Positions 48,874 to 57,098 of a stretch of DNA of 64,000 bases are shown here, piece by piece. Location: assembly GCF_019924045.1 (NCBI RefSeq), contig NZ_JAHXBN010000010.1, positions 434,001 to 498,000 on the forward strand, read 5' to 3'. The notes beneath the pieces were generated by a model. That model was given only the letters and a program-made list of their open reading frames with translations, was not told the origin of the DNA and did no database searches. The position numbers were made by a program, and so were the translations under genes. Every line of letters starts with the position of its first letter. Within the stretch, counting starts at the first letter, position 1. Source of the stretch: Dyadobacter fermentans. Its GTDB lineage: Bacteria > Bacteroidota > Bacteroidia > Cytophagales > Spirosomataceae.

Positions 48874-50511
48874 GGACGCCTGTTTGGATTCTTTGGCTTC
48901 CACGTAGAAGTTCCGGTCTACGGTCAACGACTTGTCGCCTTTTACTTTCAACGTTTTCCAATCGTTTGTAGGATAGAGAAATTCCTCTTTCCCGCCTGCC
49001 AGCTTCACTTTGACTGGCATATCAAAGTTCTCAACCGTGTTGATCCACCGGTATTGCAGGCCTTTACCTGTAAATGCATATTCCAGAACAGGTATGCGCA
49101 CATCGCGCAGGTATTGGTCGAAAACCTTTGAAAGATTCCTGCCCGCATGCTCGCTGATGTAGTTTTCGATCTGAGAGCCATCGACGGTCTGGTGATAGAA
49201 AGTTTTGTTCAGCCCACGAAGGATCTGGCGCCATTTTTCATCGTCATTCACGATCTGGCGAATGGTGTGGAGCATGTTCCCGCCTTTGTAGTACATGTCC
49301 TTCGACCCTTCCTGATTGACTCCATAAATGCCTACAATAGGAATATCATTCGCAATAAGTTCGCGGGTCCCGATTACATAATCTTCCCCGGCCTTTTTCC
49401 CAAAGTAGTATTCGGTGTACAGGTTCTCTGAATAATTCGTAAAGCTCTCGTGCACCCACATGTCGGCCACGTCCTTGTAGGTAATGTTATTGGCAAACCA
49501 TTCATGCCCGCTCTCATGGATGATGATAAAATCCCATTTCAACCCCCAACCGGTATTGGAGAGATCTTTACCACGATAACCCATCTTGTAATCGTTGCCA
49601 TAGGTAACGGAGCTTTGATGCTCCATGCCTAGATAGGGTACTTCTACCAGCTTGTAGCCATCCTCGTAAAAAGGGTACGGACCGAACCAATGTTCAAATG
49701 CTTTCAACATCAGCGGGGCTTGCTTGAACTGTTCTTTCGCCTTTTCCAGATTTTGCGGTAGAACGTAGTAGCTAATCTGCAAATCTCCTTTCTCGCCCTT
49801 GAATGTCTCCTTCCAGCTTACATAGTTGGCCACATTCATATTCACCCCATAGTTGTTAATCGGGTTTTTGACCACCCAATTAAAAGTATGCGAATTGTCG
49901 CTGTTCTCAACTACCGACAGCAGATTACCATTCGACACATCCATGACATTTTTAGGGACAGTCATACTGATGAGCATGCTGTCGGGTTCATCGTACATAT
50001 GGTCTTTGCAGGGCCACCATACACTCGCGCCCAATCCCTGACAAGAGGTGGAAATAATAGTATTGCCTTTGCCGTCGGGGACCCATTGCACGCCTCCGTC
50101 CCAGGGCGGGCGTTTCGCGAGCCGGGGTTTGCCGCCGTAGAAAACTTCAATGGATTCGGTTTTGCCGGTTTCCTGCTTTTTGTTGAGTGTAATAAAAAAT
50201 GCATTGCCATCGCGGCGGTAGGCAAGCGCTTCGCCATCCTGGATCACTTTGATGATCTGCAACGGCTCTTGCAAATCCACTTGCATCGTTTGGTAGGGTT
50301 TCAGGACTTTGTACCTGATCACCGTGCTGCCGGTAAGCGAGCTGTCTTTATCGTTGGGCCTTACGCTGAGGTGGTAGTAGTTCAGGTCCCACCATTCCCG
50401 TTCAGGGGTAATAGCGCCTCGTAGTGTGTCGGCGTGGGTAAATGTCTTCTGTTGTGCGAAAGAAGATATTGAAACAAACAGTAAACAGACACCGGCAAGT
50501 TTTCTGAGCAT
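48868..50511 (-). CDS. M1 family zinc aminopeptidase, exported
   Basis: 547 residues with a signal peptide (cleavage about residue 20, ISSFAQ). The zinc site is HESGH at 332-336 with Glu355 eighteen residues later. The substrate motif GxMEN appears as GMEHQ (295-299), so the Asn is changed to His. The N-terminal sandwich domain (about 40-230) is complete; the C-terminal armadillo-type domain of large members is missing, giving a short M1 form. It would trim peptides at the N-terminus in the periplasm or outside. It lies 27 nt behind the Kelch gene on the same strand. Confidence 0.92.
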   Translation of the reverse strand: MLRKLAGVCLLFVSISSFAQQKTFTHADTLRGAITPEREWWDLNYYHLSVRPNDKDSSLTGSTVIRYKVLKPYQTMQVDLQEPLQIIKVIQDGEALAYRRDGNAFFITLNKKQETGKTESIEVFYGGKPRLAKRPPWDGGVQWVPDGKGNTIISTSCQGLGASVWWPCKDHMYDEPDSMLISMTVPKNVMDVSNGNLLSVVENSDNSHTFNWVVKNPINNYGVNMNVANYVSWKETFKGEKGDLQISYYVLPQNLEKAKEQFKQAPLMLKAFEHWFGPYPFYEDGYKLVEVPYLGMEHQSSVTYGNDYKMGYRGKDLSNTGWGLKWDFIIIHESGHEWFANNITYKDVADMWVHESFTNYSENLYTEYYFGKKAGEDYVIGTRELIANDIPIVGIYGVNQEGSKDMYYKGGNMLHTIRQIVNDDEKWRQILRGLNKTFYHQTVDGSQIENYISEHAGRNLSKVFDQYLRDVRIPVLEYAFTGKGLQYRWINTVENFDMPVKVKLAGGKEEFLYPTNDWKTLKVKGDKSLTVDRNFYVEAKESKQASL

Positions 50512-50538
50512 TGGAGTTGAGGTTAGTAATGAAGTGTA

Positions 50539-51519
50539 TTATTTATCGAGTATTTCCATGTCGTTCAGCTCGGGGCCGCCACCGCGGTTCGCAGAGCCCG
50601 CTGCTATATAAATTTTCTTGTTAAGCGCTACGGCCTGCGTGCCATGGCGCCCCTGGTGGAGGGAAGGCAGGCGTTCCCATTTCTGGGTTTGCGGATTGAA
50701 TGCTTCCACCTCATTATGGGCCTCCTGGTGTGCGTCGCTTTCGCCGCCTATTACGAGTATTTTATTGTTGTAAACGACGGTAGTGTTGCCTGCCCGAAGT
50801 GTGGGGAGGTTATTTGACGCATCCAGTGTGGCCCAATTGCCTGTTTTGAAATCGTAAACATCCACCTCCTTGATAACGGTGTTCAAAACCTGATTGATAC
50901 GTGCGGTGGAGAGGCGCCCGCCTGCGACATAAAGCTTGTTGTCCAGTACAGCGACCTGCACATGGTCGCGCGGGCGGGGAGCATCCGCGAGGGTTTTCCA
51001 GGCGCCGGTTGCCGGGTCGAACTCGTCGAACCAGGTAACCTGACCATCCCAATGACCATCCTGAATACCGCAAACGAGATAAATCTTGTCGTTCAGTGTA
51101 AATGCGCCTGCTGCGCCGCGCCTGCGGCTTTCGGGGATGGCCGCTCCTTTGCGCCATTCGTTTTTGGCAGGATTGAAAATGTAAATATCCGGAATCGGGA
51201 CTTCGTGCGGGTAGCCGCCTGTGAATGCGCCGAGCACGTAAATTTCATTCTTATAACTGACAGCCTGGAAATGGCTCATTTCAAGCGGTGACGGCGCGAG
51301 GCTCTTCCAGGAATCCTTTTTGAAGTCATACTCATCAACCGGCTTGATACCGCGTCCGCCCAGCAGGTACAACTTCCCGTTAGCCGTCGCCATCGCGTTT
51401 TCGTGCCGCTTCTCAGGTAGGTTCTCCGGTTCGGAAACCGTCCATATCTGTGCCGATGCCTGCAATGCGAATGCATTCAGCGCAATCAGCAATGCCGCTT
51501 TGTGGTAGAGTGGTTTCAT
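50539..51519 (-). CDS. Exported Kelch-repeat protein
   Basis: 326 residues with a signal peptide (cleavage after ASA, about 23). About six Kelch motifs form a beta-propeller: YLLGGRG, YVLGAFTGG, YLVCGIQDG, YVAGGRLS, LVIGGESD and YIAAGSANR, each followed by a VYDF or EFDP-type strand and W about 6 later. No catalytic residues were seen. Propellers of this kind bind sugars or protein partners; in Bacteroidota they often lie beside glycan genes. It directly precedes the peptidase and follows the utilisation locus terminator. Confidence 0.9.
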   Translation of the reverse strand: MKPLYHKAALLIALNAFALQASAQIWTVSEPENLPEKRHENAMATANGKLYLLGGRGIKPVDEYDFKKDSWKSLAPSPLEMSHFQAVSYKNEIYVLGAFTGGYPHEVPIPDIYIFNPAKNEWRKGAAIPESRRRGAAGAFTLNDKIYLVCGIQDGHWDGQVTWFDEFDPATGAWKTLADAPRPRDHVQVAVLDNKLYVAGGRLSTARINQVLNTVIKEVDVYDFKTGNWATLDASNNLPTLRAGNTTVVYNNKILVIGGESDAHQEAHNEVEAFNPQTQKWERLPSLHQGRHGTQAVALNKKIYIAAGSANRGGGPELNDMEILDK

Positions 51520-51597
51520 AGGGATTTACGTTTAGATTAGCATTCCTTCTGCTTTTCAAAAACGATATCAAGGTACAATTATATTCTATAAAACAGA

Positions 51598-51620
51598 AAG
51601 ACCAGCTTGTGGCCGGTCTT
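51598..51620 (-). terminator. Terminator behind the polysaccharide utilisation genes
   Basis: AAGACCAGC (51598-51606) pairs with GCCGGTCTT (51612-51620) with one G-U pair and a 5-nt loop. On the minus strand it is followed by TCTGTTTT. It lies 26 nt after the stop of the last GH144-type gene. Confidence 0.75.
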
Positions 51621-51645
51621 CCTGTGAATATTAGCTAAAAGGCGG

Positions 51646-53025
51646 TTAATTTCCGCTGGATGCGCCCAATGCGGGGCTTTCGAATCCGAGTTTTTTCAAA
51701 CCTGCCCGGACCTCCGGATCTTTCATGAACAGCTTCCAGAGCAAACCCGTGCGGTAGTTTTCGATCATCACGATAATCGGCCCCTGGTCGATCGCGAGGT
51801 GGGATTTGGCATACCAGTTCTGCGTCTCGTTGAATGCGTCGGTAAAGCCGTACTCCGACCAGATTTTATCACCCAGATCATCGTAAAAATGGCGTAATGC
51901 CTTCATCGACTGCTCCGGCGTGTACGGGAACGACGACAATGCCGCGGTAGGGGTAATAGTTCCAAAGTCGTTTGTGGGTGAATGCGCATTGTAGCCATTG
52001 TAAGTATCGCTCGCTGTCAGTCCCCAACTGTTTTCTCCATACCCCTTAAACTTGCCCGGATTGGCGACGCAATGCTTGTAGTTGATCAGTGAATGGTTCA
52101 CATTCTGCTCCCAGTAGTTGGCATACTGATCTTTCAAATGGCGCGGATCGAGGCCGAGGAACGAGTAATGCGTAAAGAACAGCGGTCCGCCATATTCGAA
52201 ACCGAGCGGCAGTTTCACACCGTAATATTCTTTCCCATTGCGGAAATGGTCGCTTTGTGCCCAGCATTTATCATAAACCTGGCGGGTAATCGGGTAACGC
52301 GGAGAGGCGGCCCCCATGATGTAGGTGATCAGGGTCTCGTTATAACCGCGCAGCTCGAAGTTCATCGCCCAGCCGTTGTTGGGACTCCAGTGCCAGTAGA
52401 GCTGGTTGGGGTTTCCGCGGGTGTACCAGTCCCATTCAGCCTCGTTCCAGATCCACGTGATGCGGCTGCGGAGTTCTCTTTCGAGGTCGGTGTCACGATC
52501 GAAATATTGCCTTACGGCCAGCAATCCCTGGAACAGGAAAGATGATTCCACCAGATCGCCGCCATCATCCTTCCGGCCGAAAGGTACGATTTTGCCCGTC
52601 GCGCCATTGAGCCAGTGAGGAAAAATGCCGTGATAATGATCCGCTTTCGAGAGGAACTTGACCATTTTCAACAACCGCGCCGCAACCGAATCGCGGGGTT
52701 GCCATTGGCGTTCAGCCGCGACTATCATAGCCATCACACCGAAACCGGTGCCTCCGATGGTGCACACTTCGTCGCCATAATCGAAAGCGATGTTACTCCG
52801 CTCGCGGGCCAGGCCGCTTACCGGATGCCCGAAATCCCAGAAATAGCGGAATGTCTGTTTCTGAACCAGTTCCAGCAATGCGGTGTCGGAAAGGTTTTTG
52901 GGTCGGTCGGCCGGATTAAATGCTGCGGGCTTGGGAGCCGTTGATTTTTTCTTCTGTGCCCAGCTATCTACCTGCGAACCGGCAAATAGTGTGAGGAATA
53001 ATAGTAATTGGAAGTATAGCTTCAT
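51646..53025 (-). CDS. GH144-type glucanase (glucoamylase-like family), exported
   Basis: 459 residues with a signal peptide of about 23. The (alpha/alpha)6-barrel family signatures are RYFWDFGHPVSGLARERSN (about 55-73), GTGFGVMAMIVAAERQW, HGIFPHWLNGATG, DDGGDLVESSFLFQGLLAVRQYF, YWHWSPNNGWAMNFELRGYNE and LAIDQGPIIVMIENYRTGLLWKLFM. Members formerly labelled glucoamylase-like are now GH144 endo-beta-1,2-glucanases or exo enzymes. Acidic residues of the FWDFGHP, DDGGDLVE and IDQGP blocks are candidates for the active site. It is the last gene of the utilisation locus, 33 nt after its paralogue. Substrate inferred from the family. Confidence 0.85.
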   Translation of the reverse strand: MKLYFQLLLFLTLFAGSQVDSWAQKKKSTAPKPAAFNPADRPKNLSDTALLELVQKQTFRYFWDFGHPVSGLARERSNIAFDYGDEVCTIGGTGFGVMAMIVAAERQWQPRDSVAARLLKMVKFLSKADHYHGIFPHWLNGATGKIVPFGRKDDGGDLVESSFLFQGLLAVRQYFDRDTDLERELRSRITWIWNEAEWDWYTRGNPNQLYWHWSPNNGWAMNFELRGYNETLITYIMGAASPRYPITRQVYDKCWAQSDHFRNGKEYYGVKLPLGFEYGGPLFFTHYSFLGLDPRHLKDQYANYWEQNVNHSLINYKHCVANPGKFKGYGENSWGLTASDTYNGYNAHSPTNDFGTITPTAALSSFPYTPEQSMKALRHFYDDLGDKIWSEYGFTDAFNETQNWYAKSHLAIDQGPIIVMIENYRTGLLWKLFMKDPEVRAGLKKLGFESPALGASSGN

Positions 53026-53058
53026 AGTCGAGTAATGTTTATGGGCGGATAAGTATTG

Positions 53059-54729
53059 TTAAAGCGCCGGACTGTTGAATCCGAGCTTCGTAAGGCCATT
53101 TTTGATCTCCGGGCTGCTCATAAAGAGCTTCCAGGGCAGGGCAGTGCGATGGTTTTCGATCATAACCACAATAGGTCCCTGGTCGATGGCGAGGTAGGAA
53201 TCGGCGAACCAGAGCTGATCCAGCGAGAATGCATCATGGAACCCACATTCTCCCCACAGCTTATCGCCCAATTTGTAGTAAAAGAATTTCAGGGCTTTCA
53301 TCGACTCCACGGGTGTGTACGGGAATGCCGACAACGCGGCCGTGGGCGTGATTACACCTTTATCGTTGCCGGGCGAGTTAGCGTTGTACCCGTTGGGGAT
53401 GTCGCTGGCGGTCAATCCCCAGCATTGGTCACTGTATCCGTAATACTGCTGCGGATTTGCTTTACAATAGTTATAGTTGATGAGGGTATGAGCCTTATTT
53501 TGGGTAAAATAGTTGGTAAAACGGTCGGTAAGCCCCGTTGGGTTTAGTCCTAAAAAAGAATAATGTGAGAAGAACAGCGGGCCACCCAATGGCTCTCCCA
53601 GCGGTAATGTGATACCGTAATATTCTTTTCCGTTGGCAAATGTGCTGTTACCTGCCCAGCCGCTGTCATAAACCGCTTTGCTAATGCCATGCGTGGGGGA
53701 AGAAGCTGCCAGGGCGTAGGTGATCAGGCATTCGTTCCAGCCTTTGATCTGGTGGTTCATCTCCCAGCCGTAATCAGGGCTCCAATGCCAGTACAGTACA
53801 TTTTCGTTGCCTTTCCGGAACCAGTCCCATTCCACAGCTTCCCAGATCGCATTGATATCGGCACGTAACGCGGTTTCGGCAGCATTACTTTCGCCGAAAT
53901 ACTGCCGGGTCGTAAGCAATCCCTGGATCAGGAAAGAGGTTTCTACCAAATCGGCTCCGTTGTCTTTGGTACTGAATGGTACCGCCACACCCGTAGCGCC
54001 ATTCAGCCAATGCGGGAAGGCACCGTGAAAGGTCTGCGCTTTTTTCAGGAACCCGACAATCTTCCGCATTCTTTCCAAACCTTGCGCCCGCGTGATAAAC
54101 TTGCGTTCGATCGCAATAGGGATGGTCATAATGCCGAAGCCGCTTCCGCCGGAAGTAACTACATCGCCGGAGGTGTTGCGCTCGCGGGCGAGCCCGCTCA
54201 CCGGATGCGCGAAGTCCCAGAAATACTTGAATGTTTGCTGCTGCACCAGTGTCAGTAATGCTTCATCGCTGATGGTCGGAAACTTATCGGTGGAATCCAG
54301 CGCGGTGATCAACTCCACTTTCACCTCATTCAGCAGCATTCCGCCGGCTTTGGATTTCAATGCCTTGGTAGCGGTAACCGAATAGCTTGTGAGGTATTTC
54401 AAATCGGCGGAGGGGGTGATCACGACGGAGCTATCGCCGCCTTCCAGAGCGGATGTAAATGGAATGGTTTCGCCGGCAGCGGATCGGAAAGTAACCCCGC
54501 CCGCGATAGTCGCACTGCTGAGCGGGGCGGAAAATGTAAACCTGACTTTGGGTTTCAGGTTTACATCATGGTATTTGAATCCGGAATAGGCCCCGTTTAC
54601 TTTCAAGCTGTTGAACCCGAACGACGTTGGTATTCCTGGACTGGATGGCCCGGGGTCTTCCTTTTCCGATTTACAGGAAACCCCGAGCCAGATGATTGCA
54701 CCCAAAAAAAGGAAGTGTTTAAAAGGCAT
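53059..54729 (-). CDS. GH144-type glucanase lipoprotein with Ig-like N-terminal domain
   Basis: 556 residues. The signal ends in a lipobox around Cys19 (LGVSCKSE), so it is a lipoprotein, probably on the outer surface. Residues about 35-140 are a bacterial Ig-like (SbsA type) domain (KVRFTFSAPLSSATIAGGVTF). The catalytic domain has FKYFWDFAHPVSGLARERNTSG, GGSGFGIMTIPIAIERKF, FPHWLNGATG, NGADLVETSFLIQGLLTTRQYF, YWHWSPDYGWEMNHQIKGWNE and LAIDQGPIVVMIENHRTALPWKLFM. It is a paralogue of the previous entry with a different location: this one membrane-tethered, the other soluble. Their stop/start with the LamG gene overlaps by one base. Confidence 0.85.
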   Translation of the reverse strand: MPFKHFLFLGAIIWLGVSCKSEKEDPGPSSPGIPTSFGFNSLKVNGAYSGFKYHDVNLKPKVRFTFSAPLSSATIAGGVTFRSAAGETIPFTSALEGGDSSVVITPSADLKYLTSYSVTATKALKSKAGGMLLNEVKVELITALDSTDKFPTISDEALLTLVQQQTFKYFWDFAHPVSGLARERNTSGDVVTSGGSGFGIMTIPIAIERKFITRAQGLERMRKIVGFLKKAQTFHGAFPHWLNGATGVAVPFSTKDNGADLVETSFLIQGLLTTRQYFGESNAAETALRADINAIWEAVEWDWFRKGNENVLYWHWSPDYGWEMNHQIKGWNECLITYALAASSPTHGISKAVYDSGWAGNSTFANGKEYYGITLPLGEPLGGPLFFSHYSFLGLNPTGLTDRFTNYFTQNKAHTLINYNYCKANPQQYYGYSDQCWGLTASDIPNGYNANSPGNDKGVITPTAALSAFPYTPVESMKALKFFYYKLGDKLWGECGFHDAFSLDQLWFADSYLAIDQGPIVVMIENHRTALPWKLFMSSPEIKNGLTKLGFNSPAL

Positions 54730-55571
54730 TATTTTCCCCTTGATTCCAGTTTAACCAGTGCATCTACTTCGGCATCTTTCAAAGCAACGTTATAAATCCG
54801 CACCTCGTCGAGCAGGCCTGTCAGGTAGCTTGCCCAGTCTTGTGCAGTAGCGCCCGATGTAAGGCTCGGTTTGGTCTGGAATTGCACGGTGCCGAACACC
54901 ATTTTGCCCGGTTTCGCCCATTTCAGGTCGCCAAAGTTCGCCACGGTGCTCGTTGCCGTTTTGGAACCATTCACATATATATTGAAAGTTGATGAAGTGG
55001 CGTCGTAAGACAATGCGATGTGCGTCCAGGAGTTGTAAAGGTTAACAATGCCTTCTTTGGCAATCCACGTATCCTTTTTGTCATTCTGGATGTGAGCCTT
55101 GAAAATCCCATCGGTTTCAGTGCCGCCGTTTTCAAAGAAAGTCTCGATGTTTCCCCAAAAACCGTCTGTTTGCGACAATCCCACTAGACCGATGATACCG
55201 CCGGCCGATTTGGTCGACGGGCTGTTTACCCAATAGGTCATGGTGAAACTTTTCAGTCCGAGGATACTCGCGGTCGGGTCGAAAAGGACGTAGCCGTTTT
55301 TGGCACCTTTCATCGCTTGGCCTTTCAACCCATTGGCAAACGTGGTGCCGGTATTGGTACCGGCCGTGTTGGAAACCACATCGGAATAGTTGCCGTCAAA
55401 AGGGAAATGAGCCACCAGATTGGCCTTCGCGATTTCGTCGGAACTGGTAAAGCCCCCGATCGTCACGCTGGGCGCGTAACTTTCGGGATCGAACTTTTCG
55501 TAGCAAGAGGTCACCCCGAGCACCGTCATTGCACACAATGCCACGGTCAGTTTATTCTTAAAAGTTTTCAT
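54729..55571 (-). CDS. LamG/concanavalin A-like lipoprotein
   Basis: 280 residues with a lipobox at about Cys23 (GVTSCYEKF). The rest (about 50-275) is a LamG-type jelly roll: AHFPFDGNYSDVVSNTAGTNTG, LKSFTMTYWVNSP, YNSWTHIALSYDATSSTFNIYVNGSK and a C-terminal GLLDEVRIYNVALKDAEVDALV. Such proteins sit behind SusD as extra surface glycan-binding proteins (SusE/F-like by position). It is translationally coupled to the GH144 lipoprotein. Ligand unknown, but probably the same beta-glucan. Confidence 0.85.
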   Translation of the reverse strand: MKTFKNKLTVALCAMTVLGVTSCYEKFDPESYAPSVTIGGFTSSDEIAKANLVAHFPFDGNYSDVVSNTAGTNTGTTFANGLKGQAMKGAKNGYVLFDPTASILGLKSFTMTYWVNSPSTKSAGGIIGLVGLSQTDGFWGNIETFFENGGTETDGIFKAHIQNDKKDTWIAKEGIVNLYNSWTHIALSYDATSSTFNIYVNGSKTATSTVANFGDLKWAKPGKMVFGTVQFQTKPSLTSGATAQDWASYLTGLLDEVRIYNVALKDAEVDALVKLESRGK

Positions 55572-55591
55572 CGATAGATCGTGGTTTTGGA

Positions 55592-57085
55592 TTAATAACC
55601 TGGGTTTTGGGTCAGCACGCCTGCGCTAAGGTCGATTTCGTTCTGAGGGATCGGCCATACTTCGTTTTTGCCGGCTTTCCAGCCTTTGGGCCCGAAAACC
55701 TCCGTGCCCCGTCCCTGACGGATCACGTCGAAATAGCGGTCAAATTCCATCGCAAGTTCCGAGCGGCGCTCGTTCCAGATCGCGGTACGCAATGCAGCCT
55801 TGTCGGTTGTCGTCACTTTGGGAAGGATGGTTTTGCTGGCACCTCTTGCACGGGCACGCACCAGTTCGAGCGAAGCGAGCGCCTGCGCGCTGTTGCCGAT
55901 TTCGTTGGCGGCTTCCGCATTCATCAACAGAACCTCTGCGTACCGGATCACCCGAACATTTTGCTGCGAACCTTCACTGAAACCGGTCACGTACAGCTTG
56001 AACGGCACATACGATTTTTGGTTGTACATTGGGTTATCACCTGTTGCGGGGATAGCATCCCCTGCCGGCGTCGTTTCGCCGCGAAAGATAATGGTCGCAT
56101 CCCGGCGCGGGTCGCCCGCTTCAAACGACTTCGAAAGAGCTTCGGTAGGAACATTGAAACCCCAGCCGCCGCCTGTTACGCCACGCACGCCTTGAACCTG
56201 TGAGTACTGCGAGTTGGATGCCTCTTTATTAGAAGGGATCAGCTCATTCTGAATCTCGAAAATCGATTCGGTCGAGTTTTCGTTCGCCACGCGGAACAAA
56301 GCTTCGTAATCGGTGAAAAGCGAATACTGGCCAGAGTTGATCACCTGGGTTGTCAGATCGAAAACCTGCTGCCATTTACCCTGATACATCGAAACTTTGG
56401 CATGCAACGACTGCGCTGCTCCTTTGGTCACGCGACCGAGATCAGTTGCGCCGTAGTTTTGCGGCAATACCGCTGCTGCTTCGCTCAGGTCTTTTTCAAT
56501 GGCTGCGTACACGTCTGCTTTGGGCGTGCGGGGCAAGTTGTATTCGGAAGCGTCCTTGGGCAGGCTCAATCGCAATGGCACGTCACCAAATGCTCTTACC
56601 AGTCTGAAATAGGAGTAAGCGCGTACAAACTTCGCTTCGGCAAGATATCTCGCTTTCAGGCTCTCGTCCATGCTGATGGCCGGGATATTGGTGATCACCT
56701 GGTTGGCGTAGTTGATGTTCTGGTATTGTCCTTCCCAGAACCCGCCGAGTTGTCCGTCAGTAGAGCCTACTGTGAAAGTGTCATACAGGTTGAAGAAGGT
56801 CGCATCCGAAGGCGTGCTGCCTTTTTCGGCTTCGTCGGAACCCATGCTTTCGACCGCAATAGCCGCGAAAGCAGTGTTGTTCCAACTCCGTAAATTGGCA
56901 TACATCGCATTTACAGCCTTGGTAGCATCGGCTTCGTTTACCCAGAAAACGGCGCCGGCCTGTTTTCCCTGCGGATCAACATCGAGGAAGCTGTCGCTGC
57001 ACGAGGAAGGAACGATCAGGAGCGCTGCAAGCCCGAGATATAGCCCTTTCTGCTTCAAATTAGTTTTAAAATTTATATTTTTCAT
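55592..57085 (-). CDS. SusD/RagB family nutrient-binding lipoprotein
   Basis: 497 residues from the ATG at 57085; the frame is open 12 codons further upstream. The lipobox is VPSSCSDSFLDV, and the family features include the aromatic-rich TPR-like helices (YLAEAKFVRAYSYFRLVRAFGDVPLRL about 145-170) and C-terminal LMNAEAANEIGNSAQALASLELVRARA and WNERRSELAMEFDRYFDVIRQGRG. It captures oligosaccharides at the cell surface and passes them to SusC, whose gene lies 13 nt upstream. Binding residues cannot be judged by eye. Confidence 0.95.
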   Translation of the reverse strand: MKNINFKTNLKQKGLYLGLAALLIVPSSCSDSFLDVDPQGKQAGAVFWVNEADATKAVNAMYANLRSWNNTAFAAIAVESMGSDEAEKGSTPSDATFFNLYDTFTVGSTDGQLGGFWEGQYQNINYANQVITNIPAISMDESLKARYLAEAKFVRAYSYFRLVRAFGDVPLRLSLPKDASEYNLPRTPKADVYAAIEKDLSEAAAVLPQNYGATDLGRVTKGAAQSLHAKVSMYQGKWQQVFDLTTQVINSGQYSLFTDYEALFRVANENSTESIFEIQNELIPSNKEASNSQYSQVQGVRGVTGGGWGFNVPTEALSKSFEAGDPRRDATIIFRGETTPAGDAIPATGDNPMYNQKSYVPFKLYVTGFSEGSQQNVRVIRYAEVLLMNAEAANEIGNSAQALASLELVRARARGASKTILPKVTTTDKAALRTAIWNERRSELAMEFDRYFDVIRQGRGTEVFGPKGWKAGKNEVWPIPQNEIDLSAGVLTQNPGY

Positions 57086-57098
57086 ATCGCTTGTGATC